Assembly (NCBI RefSeq): GCF_026627925.1 | Contig: NZ_JAPNLE010000009.1 | Location: 2,790,001 to 2,854,000, forward strand | From: Cupriavidus sp. D39 | GTDB lineage: Bacteria; Pseudomonadota; Gammaproteobacteria; Burkholderiales; Burkholderiaceae | Length of the DNA stretch: 64,000 nt | Direction of reading: 5' to 3' | Shown here: one piece after another, positions 10,632-19,918 of the stretch | Layout of the letters: each line of letters starts with the position of its first letter | Position numbering within the stretch: position 1 is the first letter of the stretch | Made by a program: the position numbers and the translations under genes | Notes under the pieces: model-generated | Told to the model about the DNA's origin: nothing | Database searches by the model: none | What the model saw: the letters and a program-made list of their open reading frames with translations, nothing else

Positions 10632-11579
10632 ATGTCCAGCCTGATCTGTGGCTCCGTTGCCTACGACACCATCATGACGTTCGAGGGGCATTTCCGCGAA
10701 CATATCCTGCCCGACCAGATCCACATGCTGAACGTGTCCTTCCTGGTCCCGTCCATGCGCCGCGAGTTCGGCGGCTGTGCCGGCAATATCGCCTACTCGC
10801 TCAAGCTGCTTGGCGGCGATCCGGTGATCATGGCCACCGTTGGCGTCGACGCCGAGCCCTACCTGCAACACCTGCGCGCGCTCGATATCAGCACCGAGCA
10901 CATCCGCACCCTGCCCGACACCTTCACCGCGCAGGCGATGATCACGACAGACCTGGAGAACAACCAGATCACGGCGTTCCACCCTGGCGCGATGAACCAG
11001 TCGCAGCTCTCGCAGGTGCAGGACGCGCTCGGCGGCAGCAATTCGCCCGGCCTGGGCATCGTCGCCCCCGACAGCCGCGAAGGCATGCTGCACCACGCGC
11101 GGCAGTTCGCCGCCGCCGGCGTGCCGTTCATCTTTGACCTGGGCCAGGCCATGCCGCTGTTCAACGGCGACGATCTGCGCCAGTTCGTTGAACTCGCCAG
11201 CTACGTGACGGTCAATGACTACGAAGCCCAGGTTCTGTTGTCGCGTACCGGCTGGACCAGCGACGAAGTCGCCGCGCAGGTCAATGCCTTCATCGTGACC
11301 CACGGCGAGAAGGGCGCCACCGTCTTCGCCGACAAGCAGAAGTACAATATCGCCTCCGTGAAAGCGGATCGTGTCGTCGATCCGACGGGCTGCGGCGATG
11401 CCTTCCGCGGCGGCCTGCTCTACGGCATCGAACGGGGCTTCGACTGGGAAACTACGGGCCGGCTTGCCAGCCTGATGGGCTCCATCAAGATCGCGCACCA
11501 GGGTCCGCAGAACCATAAGCCGTCGCGCGACGAAATCGGTGAACGCTTCCAGTCCGCTTTTGGCTATCGCTACGAGTAA
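10632..11579 (+). CDS. PfkB-family sugar/nucleoside kinase
   Basis: A 315-residue ribokinase-fold kinase. It has the N-terminal PfkB pattern FGGCAGNIAYSLKLLGG and the C-terminal signature DPTGCGDAFRGG (about 250-261), where Asp256 is the catalytic base and the GCG forms the anion hole. Adenosine-kinase-like members from this lineage look similar, but the substrate cannot be fixed from sequence. ATG at 10632 follows GGAGAG at good spacing. It sits between tpx and a lipoprotein gene starting 22 bases downstream. Confidence 0.88.
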   Translation: MSSLICGSVAYDTIMTFEGHFREHILPDQIHMLNVSFLVPSMRREFGGCAGNIAYSLKLLGGDPVIMATVGVDAEPYLQHLRALDISTEHIRTLPDTFTAQAMITTDLENNQITAFHPGAMNQSQLSQVQDALGGSNSPGLGIVAPDSREGMLHHARQFAAAGVPFIFDLGQAMPLFNGDDLRQFVELASYVTVNDYEAQVLLSRTGWTSDEVAAQVNAFIVTHGEKGATVFADKQKYNIASVKADRVVDPTGCGDAFRGGLLYGIERGFDWETTGRLASLMGSIKIAHQGPQNHKPSRDEIGERFQSAFGYRYE

Positions 11580-11601
11580 CACCTTTTTCGGGATTGATCC
11601 T

Positions 11602-12069
11602 ATGCACACCCTGATCCGCACCAGCGCCATCGCGCTCGCCGCCGCCGCCACCCTGGTGGCTGGCTGCGCTTCGCAGTCGAATTCCGCCAGCATCTACACC
11701 CCGGGCCAGGCGCAGCGCGAGCAGACCTTGCGCTACGGCGTGGTCGAGACGGTTCGCGAGGTGCTGATCCAGGGCGACCAGACCGGCGCCGGCACCATCG
11801 CCGGTGGCGCCATCGGCGGCATCGCCGCGGGCAGCACCATCGGCCGCGGCGGCGGCTCGGTGGCGGCCGGCGTGCTGGGCGCCGTGCTCGGCGGCATCAC
11901 CGGCAGCATGGCCGAGAACAAGATCAACCAGCGCCGCGGCCTGGAAATCACCGTGCGCCTGGACAACGGCGACATGCGCGCCATCGTCCAGGACGCCGAC
12001 GAAGCCTTCCGTCCGGGCGAGCGCGTGCGCTTGCTGTCGTCGGGCGGCACGACCCGCGTCACGCACTAA
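11602..12069 (+). CDS. Glycine-zipper outer-membrane lipoprotein (SlyB/PcP-like)
   Basis: A 155-residue predicted lipoprotein. The signal peptide ends in the lipobox LVAGC (lipidated Cys22). Residues about 75-115 are a glycine-zipper membrane segment rich in GG and GxxxG spacings, followed by a charged C-terminal domain (KINQRRGLEITVRLDNGD). This is the layout of the SlyB/PcP outer-membrane lipoproteins, which are thought to stabilise the envelope. A terminator hairpin follows at 12220. Confidence 0.85.
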   Translation: MHTLIRTSAIALAAAATLVAGCASQSNSASIYTPGQAQREQTLRYGVVETVREVLIQGDQTGAGTIAGGAIGGIAAGSTIGRGGGSVAAGVLGAVLGGITGSMAENKINQRRGLEITVRLDNGDMRAIVQDADEAFRPGERVRLLSSGGTTRVTH

Positions 12070-12219
12070 GCGCAGGACGCAGGACGGCATTGGGCGGCCC
12101 TGGATGGCCGCGCAGCGGCAGGCGCAACCCAAGGGTGCCGCCCTGCCGCGCAACGGCTCCTGGCACGCTCTGAAGCGGTCTGCTGGGCCGCGCGGCAGAC
12201 GCCGCAACGCAACCCTGGC

Positions 12220-12255
12220 AAAGCGCTGACTCCTTCACCGGAGCAGCGCTTTTTC
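12220..12255 (+). terminator. Terminator after glycine-zipper lipoprotein gene
   Basis: AAAGCGCTG and CTCC pair with GGAG and CAGCGCTTT around a 6-base loop with one bulged A, followed by a short T-run and TTCTTT. Confidence 0.75.
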
Positions 12256-12335
12256 TTTGCTGCGATCCCGGCCCGGGCTCCGGCGTCCCGCTTCCCGTTT
12301 TCCGCTTTCCGTTTCCCGCTTCCCGATCGCCCATG

Positions 12336-12369
12336 AAAAAACCCGCCGGGTTTGCACCATCGGCGGGTT
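12336..12369 (-). terminator. Terminator of the H1-like gene
   Basis: On the minus strand a 9-bp stem AACCCGCCG/CGGCGGGTT with a 12-base loop is followed by a run of T. It lies about 100 bases past the H1-like stop and faces the preceding plus-strand terminator, so the convergent pair is insulated on both sides. Confidence 0.82.
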
Positions 12370-12469
12370 GGCAAGACTAGCGTCTTGCGGACCGGATACG
12401 CGGTATCCGGTCAGTGCGGCACGCCCTGCGTGCCTTGGCAATTCCCAGCGGTAGCCGTTACCAGCACGC

Positions 12470-13048
12470 TTACGGACGGGTGCCCGTGGGGAAAGGCCAT
12501 GCCGCAGCCGGGTTCAGCGCGGTCTTGGCAGCTGCAGCGGGTGCAACAGCAGGTGCAGCGGCAGGCTTGGCAGGCGCGGCCTTCTTGGCAGCAGCCTTCT
12601 TGGCCGGTGCCTTCTTGGCAGCAGGCGCCTTCTTGGCCGGCGCAGCCTTCTTGGCAGCAGCAGCCTTCTTGGCAGGCGCGGCCTTCTTTGCCGGAGCAGC
12701 CTTCTTGGCCGGTGCGGCCTTCTTGGCGGCGACCTTCTTGGCCGGTGCGGCCTTCTTCGCTACAACCTTCTTGGCGGCAGCTTTCTTGGCCGGTGCGGCC
12801 TTCTTGGCTACGACCTTCTTGGCTGCGGCCTTCTTGGCCGGTGCGGCTGCCTTCTTGGCCGGCGCTGCCTTCTTCGCTACGACCTTCTTGGCGGCGACCT
12901 TCTTCACTGCAGCCTTCTTGGCCGGTGCTGCCTTCTTGGCGGCGACCTTCTTCACTGCGGCTTTCTTGGCCGGGGCGGCTGCCTTCTTGGCGGCCGGCTT
13001 GGCGGCGGCCTTCTTAGCCGCCGGTTTCTTCTTTGCAGTCGTTGCCAT
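12470..13048 (-). CDS. Histone H1-like Ala/Lys/Pro-rich nucleoid protein
   Basis: A 192-residue basic protein built almost wholly of [14 protein letters not shown] repeats, resembling the C-terminal tail of eukaryotic histone H1 and the bacterial AlgP/HctB/BpH1 type proteins that bind DNA without sequence specificity. The N-terminus [13 protein letters not shown] and the non-repetitive C-terminus ([14 protein letters not shown]) frame the repeats. ATG at 13048 is chosen because AAGGAG lies just upstream; an in-frame ATG at 13063 has none. The repeat DNA is prone to copy-number change. Likely abundant and growth-phase controlled, but that is inference. Confidence 0.9.
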   Translation of the reverse strand: MATTAKKKPAAKKAAAKPAAKKAAAPAKKAAVKKVAAKKAAPAKKAAVKKVAAKKVVAKKAAPAKKAAAPAKKAAAKKVVAKKAAPAKKAAAKKVVAKKAAPAKKVAAKKAAPAKKAAPAKKAAPAKKAAAAKKAAPAKKAPAAKKAPAKKAAAKKAAPAKPAAAPAVAPAAAAKTALNPAAAWPFPTGTRP

Positions 13049-13620
13049 GGATAACTCCTTCACTTGAGAGTGAATATCGAATGACCTAAGTTGGCGACCC
13101 GACCGACCCGAGGCGCGATACAGCGGTGCGACCCCAATCGAGCGAGCGATTCATCGGCGCACGGCAACGTTGTGGCCGCACGCTAATGAATTCGGTGGCA
13201 GGGGCACCGCGGCGCGCGGTGCGAATGTGGCCAAGCGGAGCCCGCAGCCGGGCTTCTGACGCTTGCCGCGCCCTGGAATATTCGATCTGCCCGCGCCATC
13301 CGCCGGATCGGCGCGCGACATGAAAAGAAGAGATATCGGCCGGCATTTCCGCGATGCGGGCTAGGCCACGCACACCACGTACGGCATTTTTCAGGGGTAG
13401 TTCGCCCATCCCGTTGCTGGGCCAAAGGAGACTGCACGCGTTTTAGAAAACCAGTACGGCTTGGTCTGCGTCAAAGTTCTAGTGCTCCTGAGCTACCTGT
13501 TTCATTGCATCGAAGTCGGTGGCGCTCATCGTTGCGCATCACGTCCAACCTCATCGTTGCATCTTGCTGTCTTGCTTGCCTCGCAAGCCATGCAATGAAG
13601 TGAGACTCTTGTCAAGGCGA

Positions 13621-13649
13621 ATCATAATTCGTTTGTCGGGCGATGTTAA
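13621..13649 (-). promoter_or_regulatory. Candidate sigma70 promoter toward the H1-like gene
   Basis: On the minus strand TTAACA, 17 bases, then TATGAT: near-consensus -35 and -10 boxes with ideal spacing. It points at the H1-like gene, whose start is about 570 bases downstream, implying a long leader or an unannotated small gene or RNA in between. Confidence 0.55.
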
Positions 13650-14292
13650 GAAAAAAGTGCAAAAAAACTTGCGCGCGAGCATGACAACTTCATCGTCTTC
13701 GTCGTTGCGCTGCGCGGACCTCGTCTTTGCTTGCGCGCGCTGCGCTCTCACCGCGACTCTCGTCCCCTCTCGACGCTCTCTCGCGAGCATGCTCGACGCA
13801 GCTTCGACACAGCGTCGCGCGAGCGTTACGACGTTGCCGGCACGCTCCGCTTTTTCATCGCGCGCATCGCTGCCTGCGCGCCTTCGAGGCGCTTGAACGA
13901 CACGCTTCCCGACCATTCCGGAAAACCGGAAACCCGCATGCGCAAAGGCTTTTCGGGAAACTAAAAACTTCCGCGAGACAACCGCGCGCACGCCTCGCGC
14001 CGTCGTTGCCACGCGTGCTGCCCGGATGCGAGCGAGCACGGCGAGAGCATCGACAGCGCCACCGCGAAGACGCGCATCGGCAACGCGGCGCACAGCGCGG
14101 ACGCTGCGCGTCTGCGTATCCCGGCACGCGCGCTCACGCGCAGCCCGAGCAGTGATGCGCCGACGCAACGGTTTGAGAATCGTCACCGCGACACGCGCGC
14201 TCCAACGATGCTCGGACGATGTCGAACGCCATCTCGCACTCGCATCGCGCAGGCGTCGTCGACGCGTGAGATGCCATCGCGAGCCGCGCATT

Positions 14293-14340
14293 GCCGGTGG
14301 TGTCGCCGGTGGTGTCGCCGGTGGTCTCACGGTGGTGTCG
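14293..14340. repeat. 12-bp tandem repeat, four units
   Basis: Units of GCCGGTGGTGTC: two perfect copies, then two with changes. Lies in the unexplained GC-rich stretch. Confidence 0.75.
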
Positions 14341-14782
14341 GGTGTCGGCATGCGTCCGACAGTGGATGACTCAGCGCGTCGACCAGGACGACGGATCGCC
14401 TGGCGAGGCATCGGCTTGCGCACCATCCGAATGGACTACTGCCAACGGATCAGGTCGCCGATGCGCGCAGGCAACGAGAGAGGGATGGCCGCACGCGCCG
14501 GCGCGTCCTGCGGCAGCAAGCGCGGCATGTTGCCCCACTTGAAACGCACGGCTAGAGGATTGCTTCGAGTGGCGGCCAGCGGACAATTTGCTGCATGACA
14601 GAATCGGCCTGTTGCCAGCCGCCAGGCCGCTCTGCGGCAGGTGCCGGGGTGGCTTTGGTGCGTACGCAAAGGCGGGCTGGCGATTGCAGCGCGAGCCCAT
14701 CGCCAGTAGATTGGCGTACGCGCGCCGCCGGGCCGGTCCTGCGCGGTATCATGGCGCGCGCCAACTCGAAGAGGAGATCCCA

Positions 14783-15264
14783 ATGCACTTTACTGCCCCC
14801 GCTCCGTCGCACGCGCCGCCGCCATCGCGGCACGCACCGCCGTGCTCGCAGGTGCGCTGCTGGGTAGCGCCGCTGCGCTGGCCCAGGCCACCCCGACCGG
14901 CTCATGGAAGACCATCGACGACGCCACCGGAAAGCCGCGCGGCCTGGTGGAGATCAGCGAACAAAACGGTGTCTACAGCGGCAAGCTCGTCAAGAGCTTC
15001 GTCGAGAGCGACGGCAAGCCCAAGGTGTGCGACAAGTGCACCGACGCGCGCCGCGACCAGCCCATCATGGGGATGACCATCATCACCGGCCTGCGCAAGA
15101 CCGGCGACAACGAGTGGAGCGGCGGCGAGATCCTCGACCCCGAAAGCGGCAAGCTCTACAAGACCAAGATGTCGCTGGCGGACGATGGCAAGAAGCTCAA
15201 CGTGCGCGGCTTCATCGGCATCAGCCTGCTGGGCCGCACCCAGACCTGGGAGCGCGAACGCTAG
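14783..15264 (+). CDS. DUF2147 periplasmic protein, probable frameshift in signal peptide
   Basis: The mature part (PTGSWKTIDDATGKPRGLVE... to the end) is a DUF2147 domain, a small secreted beta-barrel-like family of unknown role. The best start by ribosome-binding site is ATG 14783 (GAGGAGATCC upstream), but it is in a different frame. Adding one C to the run at 14796-14800 joins it to a textbook signal peptide (RSVARAAAIAARTAVLAG, then ALLGSAAALAQA). As read, translation could only start at GTG 14842, giving a signal peptide with no positive charge. Sequence error in the C run is likely. Confidence 0.8.
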
Positions 15265-15275
15265 CCTGCCACGAC

Positions 15276-15313
15276 AGGCGGTGCCGGTGCCACCGACGGC
15301 ACCGGCACCGCCT
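15276..15313. repeat. Perfect 16-bp hairpin after DUF2147 gene
   Basis: Arms 15276-15291 and 15298-15313 are exact reverse complements (GC rich, begins AGGCGGTGCC) with a 6-base loop, 12 bases after the stop. No T-run follows, so it may act as a transcript 3' end or a Rho-type pause. The rest of 15314-15607 before the MHS gene holds nothing recognisable. Confidence 0.75.
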
Positions 15314-15607
15314 GGTTGCCTGCGCGCATCACCGCCGCGCCACCTCCGCCACACCCTTCCCCGCCCTTCCCGCCGCTACCGCCACTACCGCCCGCGCCCC
15401 CTTTGCGCGGCATGCGGCCCGCTGCCTGCCATGCGCTGCCCGCATGACGACATGCGCAGAATTCGTTTTCGGCCCGACCTCGCTCCTCCTACCATCGGGT
15501 TACTGCCGTGCGCCGCTTTATCCCCGACCGCACCGGGCGGCGCTGCCACGCCGGCCCGGCATCGACACGGTCCGCGCGCCGGGAGCCCGCCAACCCAGGA
15601 GGATGTC

Positions 15608-16942
15608 ATGCACGCAAGCGCCCACCCAGAAGCGCCATCGAAGCCACCAAGCGTCAGCGGCGCGCAACGCCGCCGCGCCATCGTCGCCACCGTGATCGGC
15701 AACGGTCTCGAGTGGTTCGATTTCACCGTCTACAGCTTCTTCGCCGTCATCATCGCGAAGCTCTTCTTCCCCACCGGCAACGATCTGTCCTCGCTCCTGC
15801 TTGCGGTTGCCACGTTTGGCGTGGGATTCTTCATGCGGCCGGTCGGCGGCATCATCCTCGGGGTACTCGCCGACCGCGTGGGCCGCAAGGCGGCGCTGTC
15901 GCTGACCATCCTGCTGATGGCGCTGGGCACCACCATGATCGGCCTGGCGCCCACCTATGATCAGATCGGCCTGTTCGCGCCGCTGCTGATCGTGGTGGCA
16001 CGGCTGCTGCAGGGCTTCTCGGCCGGTGGCGAGATGGGCGGCGCCACCGCCTTCCTGACCGAGTACGCACCGGTGGAGCGCCGCGCCTACTACTCCAGCT
16101 GGATCCAGGCGAGCATCGGCGTGGCCGTGCTGCTGGGCGCCGCGGTCGGTACCTTCGTCACGTCCGCGCTGAGCACCGAGGCGCTCAATAACTGGGGCTG
16201 GCGCCTGCCCTTCCTGCTCGGCATCGTGATCGGGCCGGTGGGGTACTACATCCGCCATCACCTCGACGAGACGCCGGCCTTCCGCGATGCCACCGACAAG
16301 TCGGATTCGCCGCTGGCCGAAGTACTGCGCGACTACCCGCGCCAGACCGCGGCCAGCTTTTCGATGGTGATCCTGTGGACCGTCTGCACCTATGTGCTGC
16401 TGTTCTATATGCCGACGTACTCGGTCAAAGTGCTCCATGTGTCGCAGTCGACCGGCTTTATCGCCGGCATGGTGGGAGGCCTGGCGATCATGGTGTGTTC
16501 GCCGCTGGTGGGGCTGCTGGCCGATCGCATCGGGCGCCGCGTGCTGCTGTCGAGTTCCGCGCTGCTGATCCTGGTGCTGGCTTACCCGATGTTCGTCTAC
16601 ATCAACCAGGCCCCGGGGCTGGCTTCGCTGGTGGTCTTCCAGTTGGTGTTCGGCGTGCTGATCGCCACCTACACCGGCCCGATCCTGGCGGCGTTCTCCG
16701 AGCTGTTCCCGGCCAAGGTGCTGTCGACCGGATTGTCGGTGGCGTACAACCTGGCGGTCACCATCTTCGGCGGCTTCGCGTCGTTCATCATCACCTGGCT
16801 GATCGCCAGCACGGGCAGCACCATGGCGCCGGCGTTCTACGTGATGTTCGCCGCCGCCATCAGCCTGGCCGGCACGCGCCTGGTGCGCGAGCCCGCCTAC
16901 CTGCGCCCGGCGCAGACTACCCGAGCCGCTCAACCCGCCTAA
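15608..16942 (+). CDS. MHS-family MFS transporter
   Basis: A 444-residue inner-membrane proton symporter of the metabolite:H+ symport branch of the MFS (relatives carry citrate, proline, shikimate or alpha-ketoglutarate). Evidence: NGLEWFDFTVYSFF at the first helix, the loop-2 signature DRVGRKAALS with its repeat DRIGRRVLLS in the second half, LLQGFSAGGEMGG, and about 12 hydrophobic segments. AGGAGG sits 5 bases before the ATG. Its stop overlaps the amidohydrolase start (TAATG), so the substrate is probably the compound that enzyme hydrolyses, or its product. Confidence 0.9.
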   Translation: MHASAHPEAPSKPPSVSGAQRRRAIVATVIGNGLEWFDFTVYSFFAVIIAKLFFPTGNDLSSLLLAVATFGVGFFMRPVGGIILGVLADRVGRKAALSLTILLMALGTTMIGLAPTYDQIGLFAPLLIVVARLLQGFSAGGEMGGATAFLTEYAPVERRAYYSSWIQASIGVAVLLGAAVGTFVTSALSTEALNNWGWRLPFLLGIVIGPVGYYIRHHLDETPAFRDATDKSDSPLAEVLRDYPRQTAASFSMVILWTVCTYVLLFYMPTYSVKVLHVSQSTGFIAGMVGGLAIMVCSPLVGLLADRIGRRVLLSSSALLILVLAYPMFVYINQAPGLASLVVFQLVFGVLIATYTGPILAAFSELFPAKVLSTGLSVAYNLAVTIFGGFASFIITWLIASTGSTMAPAFYVMFAAAISLAGTRLVREPAYLRPAQTTRAAQPA

Positions 16943-18189
16943 TGACTGTCCCGCGCATGAAACAGATCCTGCTTAAGGGCGGCAACGTCCTCGACCCTGC
17001 CCACGGCAGCCTCCTGCAACGCCACGATGTGCTGATCGAGGGCGAACGCATCGCCGAAGTATCGGCCACGCCGATCCACGCCCCCGCCGCACAGGTGATC
17101 GACCTCGCCGGCAAGACCGTGATGCCCGGGCTGATCGACTGCCACGTGCACGTGCTGGCCTCGCTGGCCAACCTCGGCCTGAACGCGGTGCAGCCTAATG
17201 TACTGGTGGCGTTTCGCGCCATGCCGATCATGAAGGCCATGCTCGAGCGCGGCTTCACTACCGTGCGCGATGCGGGCGGCGCCGACTGGGGCCTGTCACA
17301 GGCAATCGAGACCGGCCTGGTGCCGGGCCCGCGCATCTTCCCGTCCGGCAAGGCTCTGTCGCAGACCGGCGGGCACGGCGACTTCCGCCCGCGAGCCGAT
17401 GTGCTGGAGCCATGCTCGTGCGCCTTTCGCGCCGGCGCCATCGCCCGTGTGGCCGATGGCGTGGACGCGGTGCGCCTGGCGGTGCGCGAAGAGATCCAAA
17501 AGGGTGCCATGCAGATCAAGATCATGGCGTCCGGCGGCGTGGCTTCGCCCACCGACCCGATCGGCAACACGCAATACAGCGAAGACGAGATCCGCGCCAT
17601 CGTGGCGGAGGCCGAGGCAGCCCAGACGTATGTGATGGCGCACGCCTACACCGGCCGCGCCATCGCGCGCGCGGTGCGCTGCGGCGTGCGCACCATCGAG
17701 CACGGCAACCTGGTCGACCACGCAGCCGCGCGCGTGATGCGCGAGCATGGCGCGTTCGTGGTACCCACCCTGGTCACCTACGAGTCGCTCGCGCGCGACG
17801 GCGCACGCCTGGGCTTGCCGGCGGCATCGGTGGCCAAGATCGAAACCGTGCGCCAGGCCGGCCGCGACTCGCTCGGCATCTACGCGCAAGCCGGCGTGCC
17901 GATGGGCTTTGGCTCCGACCTGCTGGGCGAGATGCACCAGGACCAGTCGGATGAGTTCCGCATCCGCGCGGAGCTGCTCGGCAACCTGGAAGCGATCCGC
18001 AGCGCCACCTCGATCGCCGCCGCGATCCTGCAGCGCGAAGGCGAGCTCGGCACCGTGCGGGTCGGCGCGCTGGCGGACCTGATCGCGGTCGATGGCAACC
18101 CGCTGGCGGACATCAGTGTGCTGTGCGGCCAGGGCGAGCACCTGGCGTTGGTGATGCAGGCAGGACGGCTGCATCGCCAGCCCGCCTGA
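16942..18189 (+). CDS. Metal-dependent amidohydrolase
   Basis: A 415-residue cyclic-amidohydrolase family enzyme of the imidazolonepropionase/Xaa-Pro dipeptidase-like group. Visible metal ligands: the HxH in GLIDCHVHVL (His68, His70), the bridging Lys in IKIMASGG (Lys193), later histidines in VMAHAYTG and IEHGNL, and the catalytic Asp in GFGSDLL (Asp326). The C-terminal LADLIAVDGNPLADI closes the small beta domain. It starts on the last base of the transporter stop codon, so the two are translationally coupled. The natural substrate is unknown. Confidence 0.88.
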   Translation: MTVPRMKQILLKGGNVLDPAHGSLLQRHDVLIEGERIAEVSATPIHAPAAQVIDLAGKTVMPGLIDCHVHVLASLANLGLNAVQPNVLVAFRAMPIMKAMLERGFTTVRDAGGADWGLSQAIETGLVPGPRIFPSGKALSQTGGHGDFRPRADVLEPCSCAFRAGAIARVADGVDAVRLAVREEIQKGAMQIKIMASGGVASPTDPIGNTQYSEDEIRAIVAEAEAAQTYVMAHAYTGRAIARAVRCGVRTIEHGNLVDHAAARVMREHGAFVVPTLVTYESLARDGARLGLPAASVAKIETVRQAGRDSLGIYAQAGVPMGFGSDLLGEMHQDQSDEFRIRAELLGNLEAIRSATSIAAAILQREGELGTVRVGALADLIAVDGNPLADISVLCGQGEHLALVMQAGRLHRQPA

Positions 18190-18229
18190 ACGAAGCCAGC
18201 AACTGGGCCAAAACCGCGCGCCATGACGA

Positions 18230-18835
18230 CGTCTGTCTCTCCCTCTCCCCTCAGGGGGAGAGGGCCGGGGAGAGGGGTGGCTTAGCTAGGAGCCACGCAA
18301 AGCGAAGCCCGTGGTTTGTCCAGCACGCATATCGAGCGCCCGCCCTCTCCCCGGCCCCTCTCCCACAAGTGGGAGAGGGAGCAAACCAGCGGCAAGATCA
18401 ACCAATTGTGGTAGCCGTGATTTCCGCCCCCAGGCGGAAATCACCTAAGCGCGATGCGAAGCGAGCCGTCAAGGTTTGAATCTCCCGTTATGCGGCGCCT
18501 CGTCGGCAAGCCAAAAGAGCGGAAAAGAGGGACCCATGTCTGAGCATCGCCCTAAGGCGATATGAGTTTGGGTCCCGGCCGCTCTTTTGGCTTGCCGACG
18601 AGGAGTCTTTCGCCGCATCCGGGTCGCCTTCTTTGCCTACTTTCTTGGCGAGACAAGAAAGTAGGTCGCCTCCCCGCAGGGGAGGTGAAACTGCCTTTGA
18701 CCTTAAGCCGTTGAGCTTTTGACCTTTTGACCTTTTGACGTCAAGCAGGCCAACGCCACATCCAACACCCGCCCTCTCCCCCGCCCCCACTCGACACGGT
18801 TGCTCTCCCACAATTGGGAGAGGGAGCAAACCTGG
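18230..18835. repeat. Intergenic block of hairpin-forming repeats
   Basis: Three related GAGAGGG-type palindromic units (around 18239-18280, 18341-18382 and 18768-18830) flank a large cruciform: 25-base arms at 18498-18522 and 18579-18603 are exact reverse complements and enclose two smaller nested inverted repeats (GGGACCCA/TGGGTCCC and ATCGCC/GGCGAT). A further stem CCTACTTTCTTG/CAAGAAAGTAGG follows near 18640, then CCTCCCC/GGGGAGG. No gene is seen between 18190 and 18902. This looks like a family of dispersed non-coding repeats rather than a terminator. Confidence 0.75.
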
Positions 18836-18902
18836 CGCTGGCGACCAGCCTCTCGCCATCACCCCGGACTATCATGGCGGACAAACCGTTCCACTCGCCG
18901 CC

Positions 18903-19803
18903 ATGCGTATCTCCCCCTTCCGCCCCTGCCCTGCCTGGTCGCCTTCGAGTCGGCCATGCGGCATGGCAGCTTCACCCGCGCCGCGAGCGAACTTCACCTG
19001 ACGCAAAGCGCCATCAGCCGCCAGGTGGCGCAGCTCGAACACTTCCTTGGCAAAAAGCTCTTCATCCGCGAGCCGCGCGCACTGCGCCTGACCGTGACCG
19101 GCCAGGCTTATGCCGAGGAGGTGCAGCGCCTGCTGTCAGCCTGCGCCGAAGCCACCGAGGACGTGATGAAGCGCAAGGGCCATGGCGAGCTGACCGTGGC
19201 CTGCTCCAGCGGCGTAGCCGTGCTCTGGCTCACGCCCAGGCTGGGAGCCTTCCGCGCCGCGTATCCCGACATCCACCTGCGCCTGCTCGTCAACGACAGC
19301 CTGGCCTCGCTCTCTCCCGCCGAGTTCGACGTGGGCATGTATTACCTGCGCGAGGGCCCGCCGCCGGGACTGGCATCACGCCGCCTGTACGACGAAGACG
19401 TGTTTCCCGTCTGCGCGCCGCACTACCTGGACGGCCGTCGGCTGGAGCCTGCCGACCTCCCCGGCGAGACCTTGCTGATGCTGGAAGACGGGCAGCGCCA
19501 ATGGATGTCGTGGCAGACCTGGCTGGCCCACAACGGGCTGGCGGACGCGCGGCCGCCGCACAAGCTGGTGGCCAACCAGTATCCGATCCTGCTGCAGCTC
19601 GCGATCGAAGGCCAGGGCATCGCCCTGGGGTGGCGCCACATGATCGACCGCTGCCTGCAGGAGGGACTGCTGGTGCGCGCCTGCGAGGCGAGCGCGAGCC
19701 TGGGGGTGGCTACTACGCGGTGTGGCCGCAGGACCGCGCGGAGGCCGCGGCAGCGCGGACGTTCCGCAACTGGCTGGCGCAGCAGAGCGCGGAAAGCCAG
19801 TAA
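18903..19803 (+). pseudogene. LysR-type regulator (GcvA-like), two apparent frameshifts
   Basis: A LysR transcription factor whose parts lie in three frames. ATG 18903 opens with MRISPFRP; after a shift near 18912-18926 (C runs) come LPCLVAFESAMRHGSFTRAA and the winged-helix (LHLTQSAISRQVAQLE), then the effector domain; after a second shift at the G run 19702-19706 the true C-terminus GGGYYAVWPQDRAEAAAA runs to 19803. Each is repaired by one added base. The helix pattern resembles GcvA. Together about 300 residues, normal for the family. Two homopolymer losses in one gene favour sequence error. It may regulate the Bug gene downstream. Confidence 0.8.
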
Positions 19804-19918
19804 CGGGGGAGCGAATGCGGGTTCAGCGAATTGACAGGTTCGCTGGTTATCATCCGTTGCTTGCAGTAGCACCTAGCACCTAGTACCTGAGCACCCAAAA
19901 CAGCCAATGGAGACAACC

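Larger units (their letters stand above)
13066..14782. other. 1.7 kb without a convincing gene
   Basis: Long open frames run on both strands here (for example minus 14426-13551), but all encode Arg/Ala-rich, low-complexity peptides without recognisable domains, and codon choice lacks the strong third-position bias of neighbours. The stretch does hold a good minus-strand promoter (13621-13649), a 16-codon minus-strand frame (about 13532-13482, MSATDFDAMKQVAQEH) that could be a leader peptide for the H1-like gene, and a 12-bp tandem repeat at 14293. A structured or regulatory RNA is possible. Confidence 0.4.

Noticed and set aside
13551..14426. Minus-strand frame of 291 codons, Arg/Ala rich
   Set aside because: Overlapping long frames exist on the other strand too, codon bias is weak, no domain is seen, and a strong promoter lies inside its 3' end. 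Kept only as an unexplained region.
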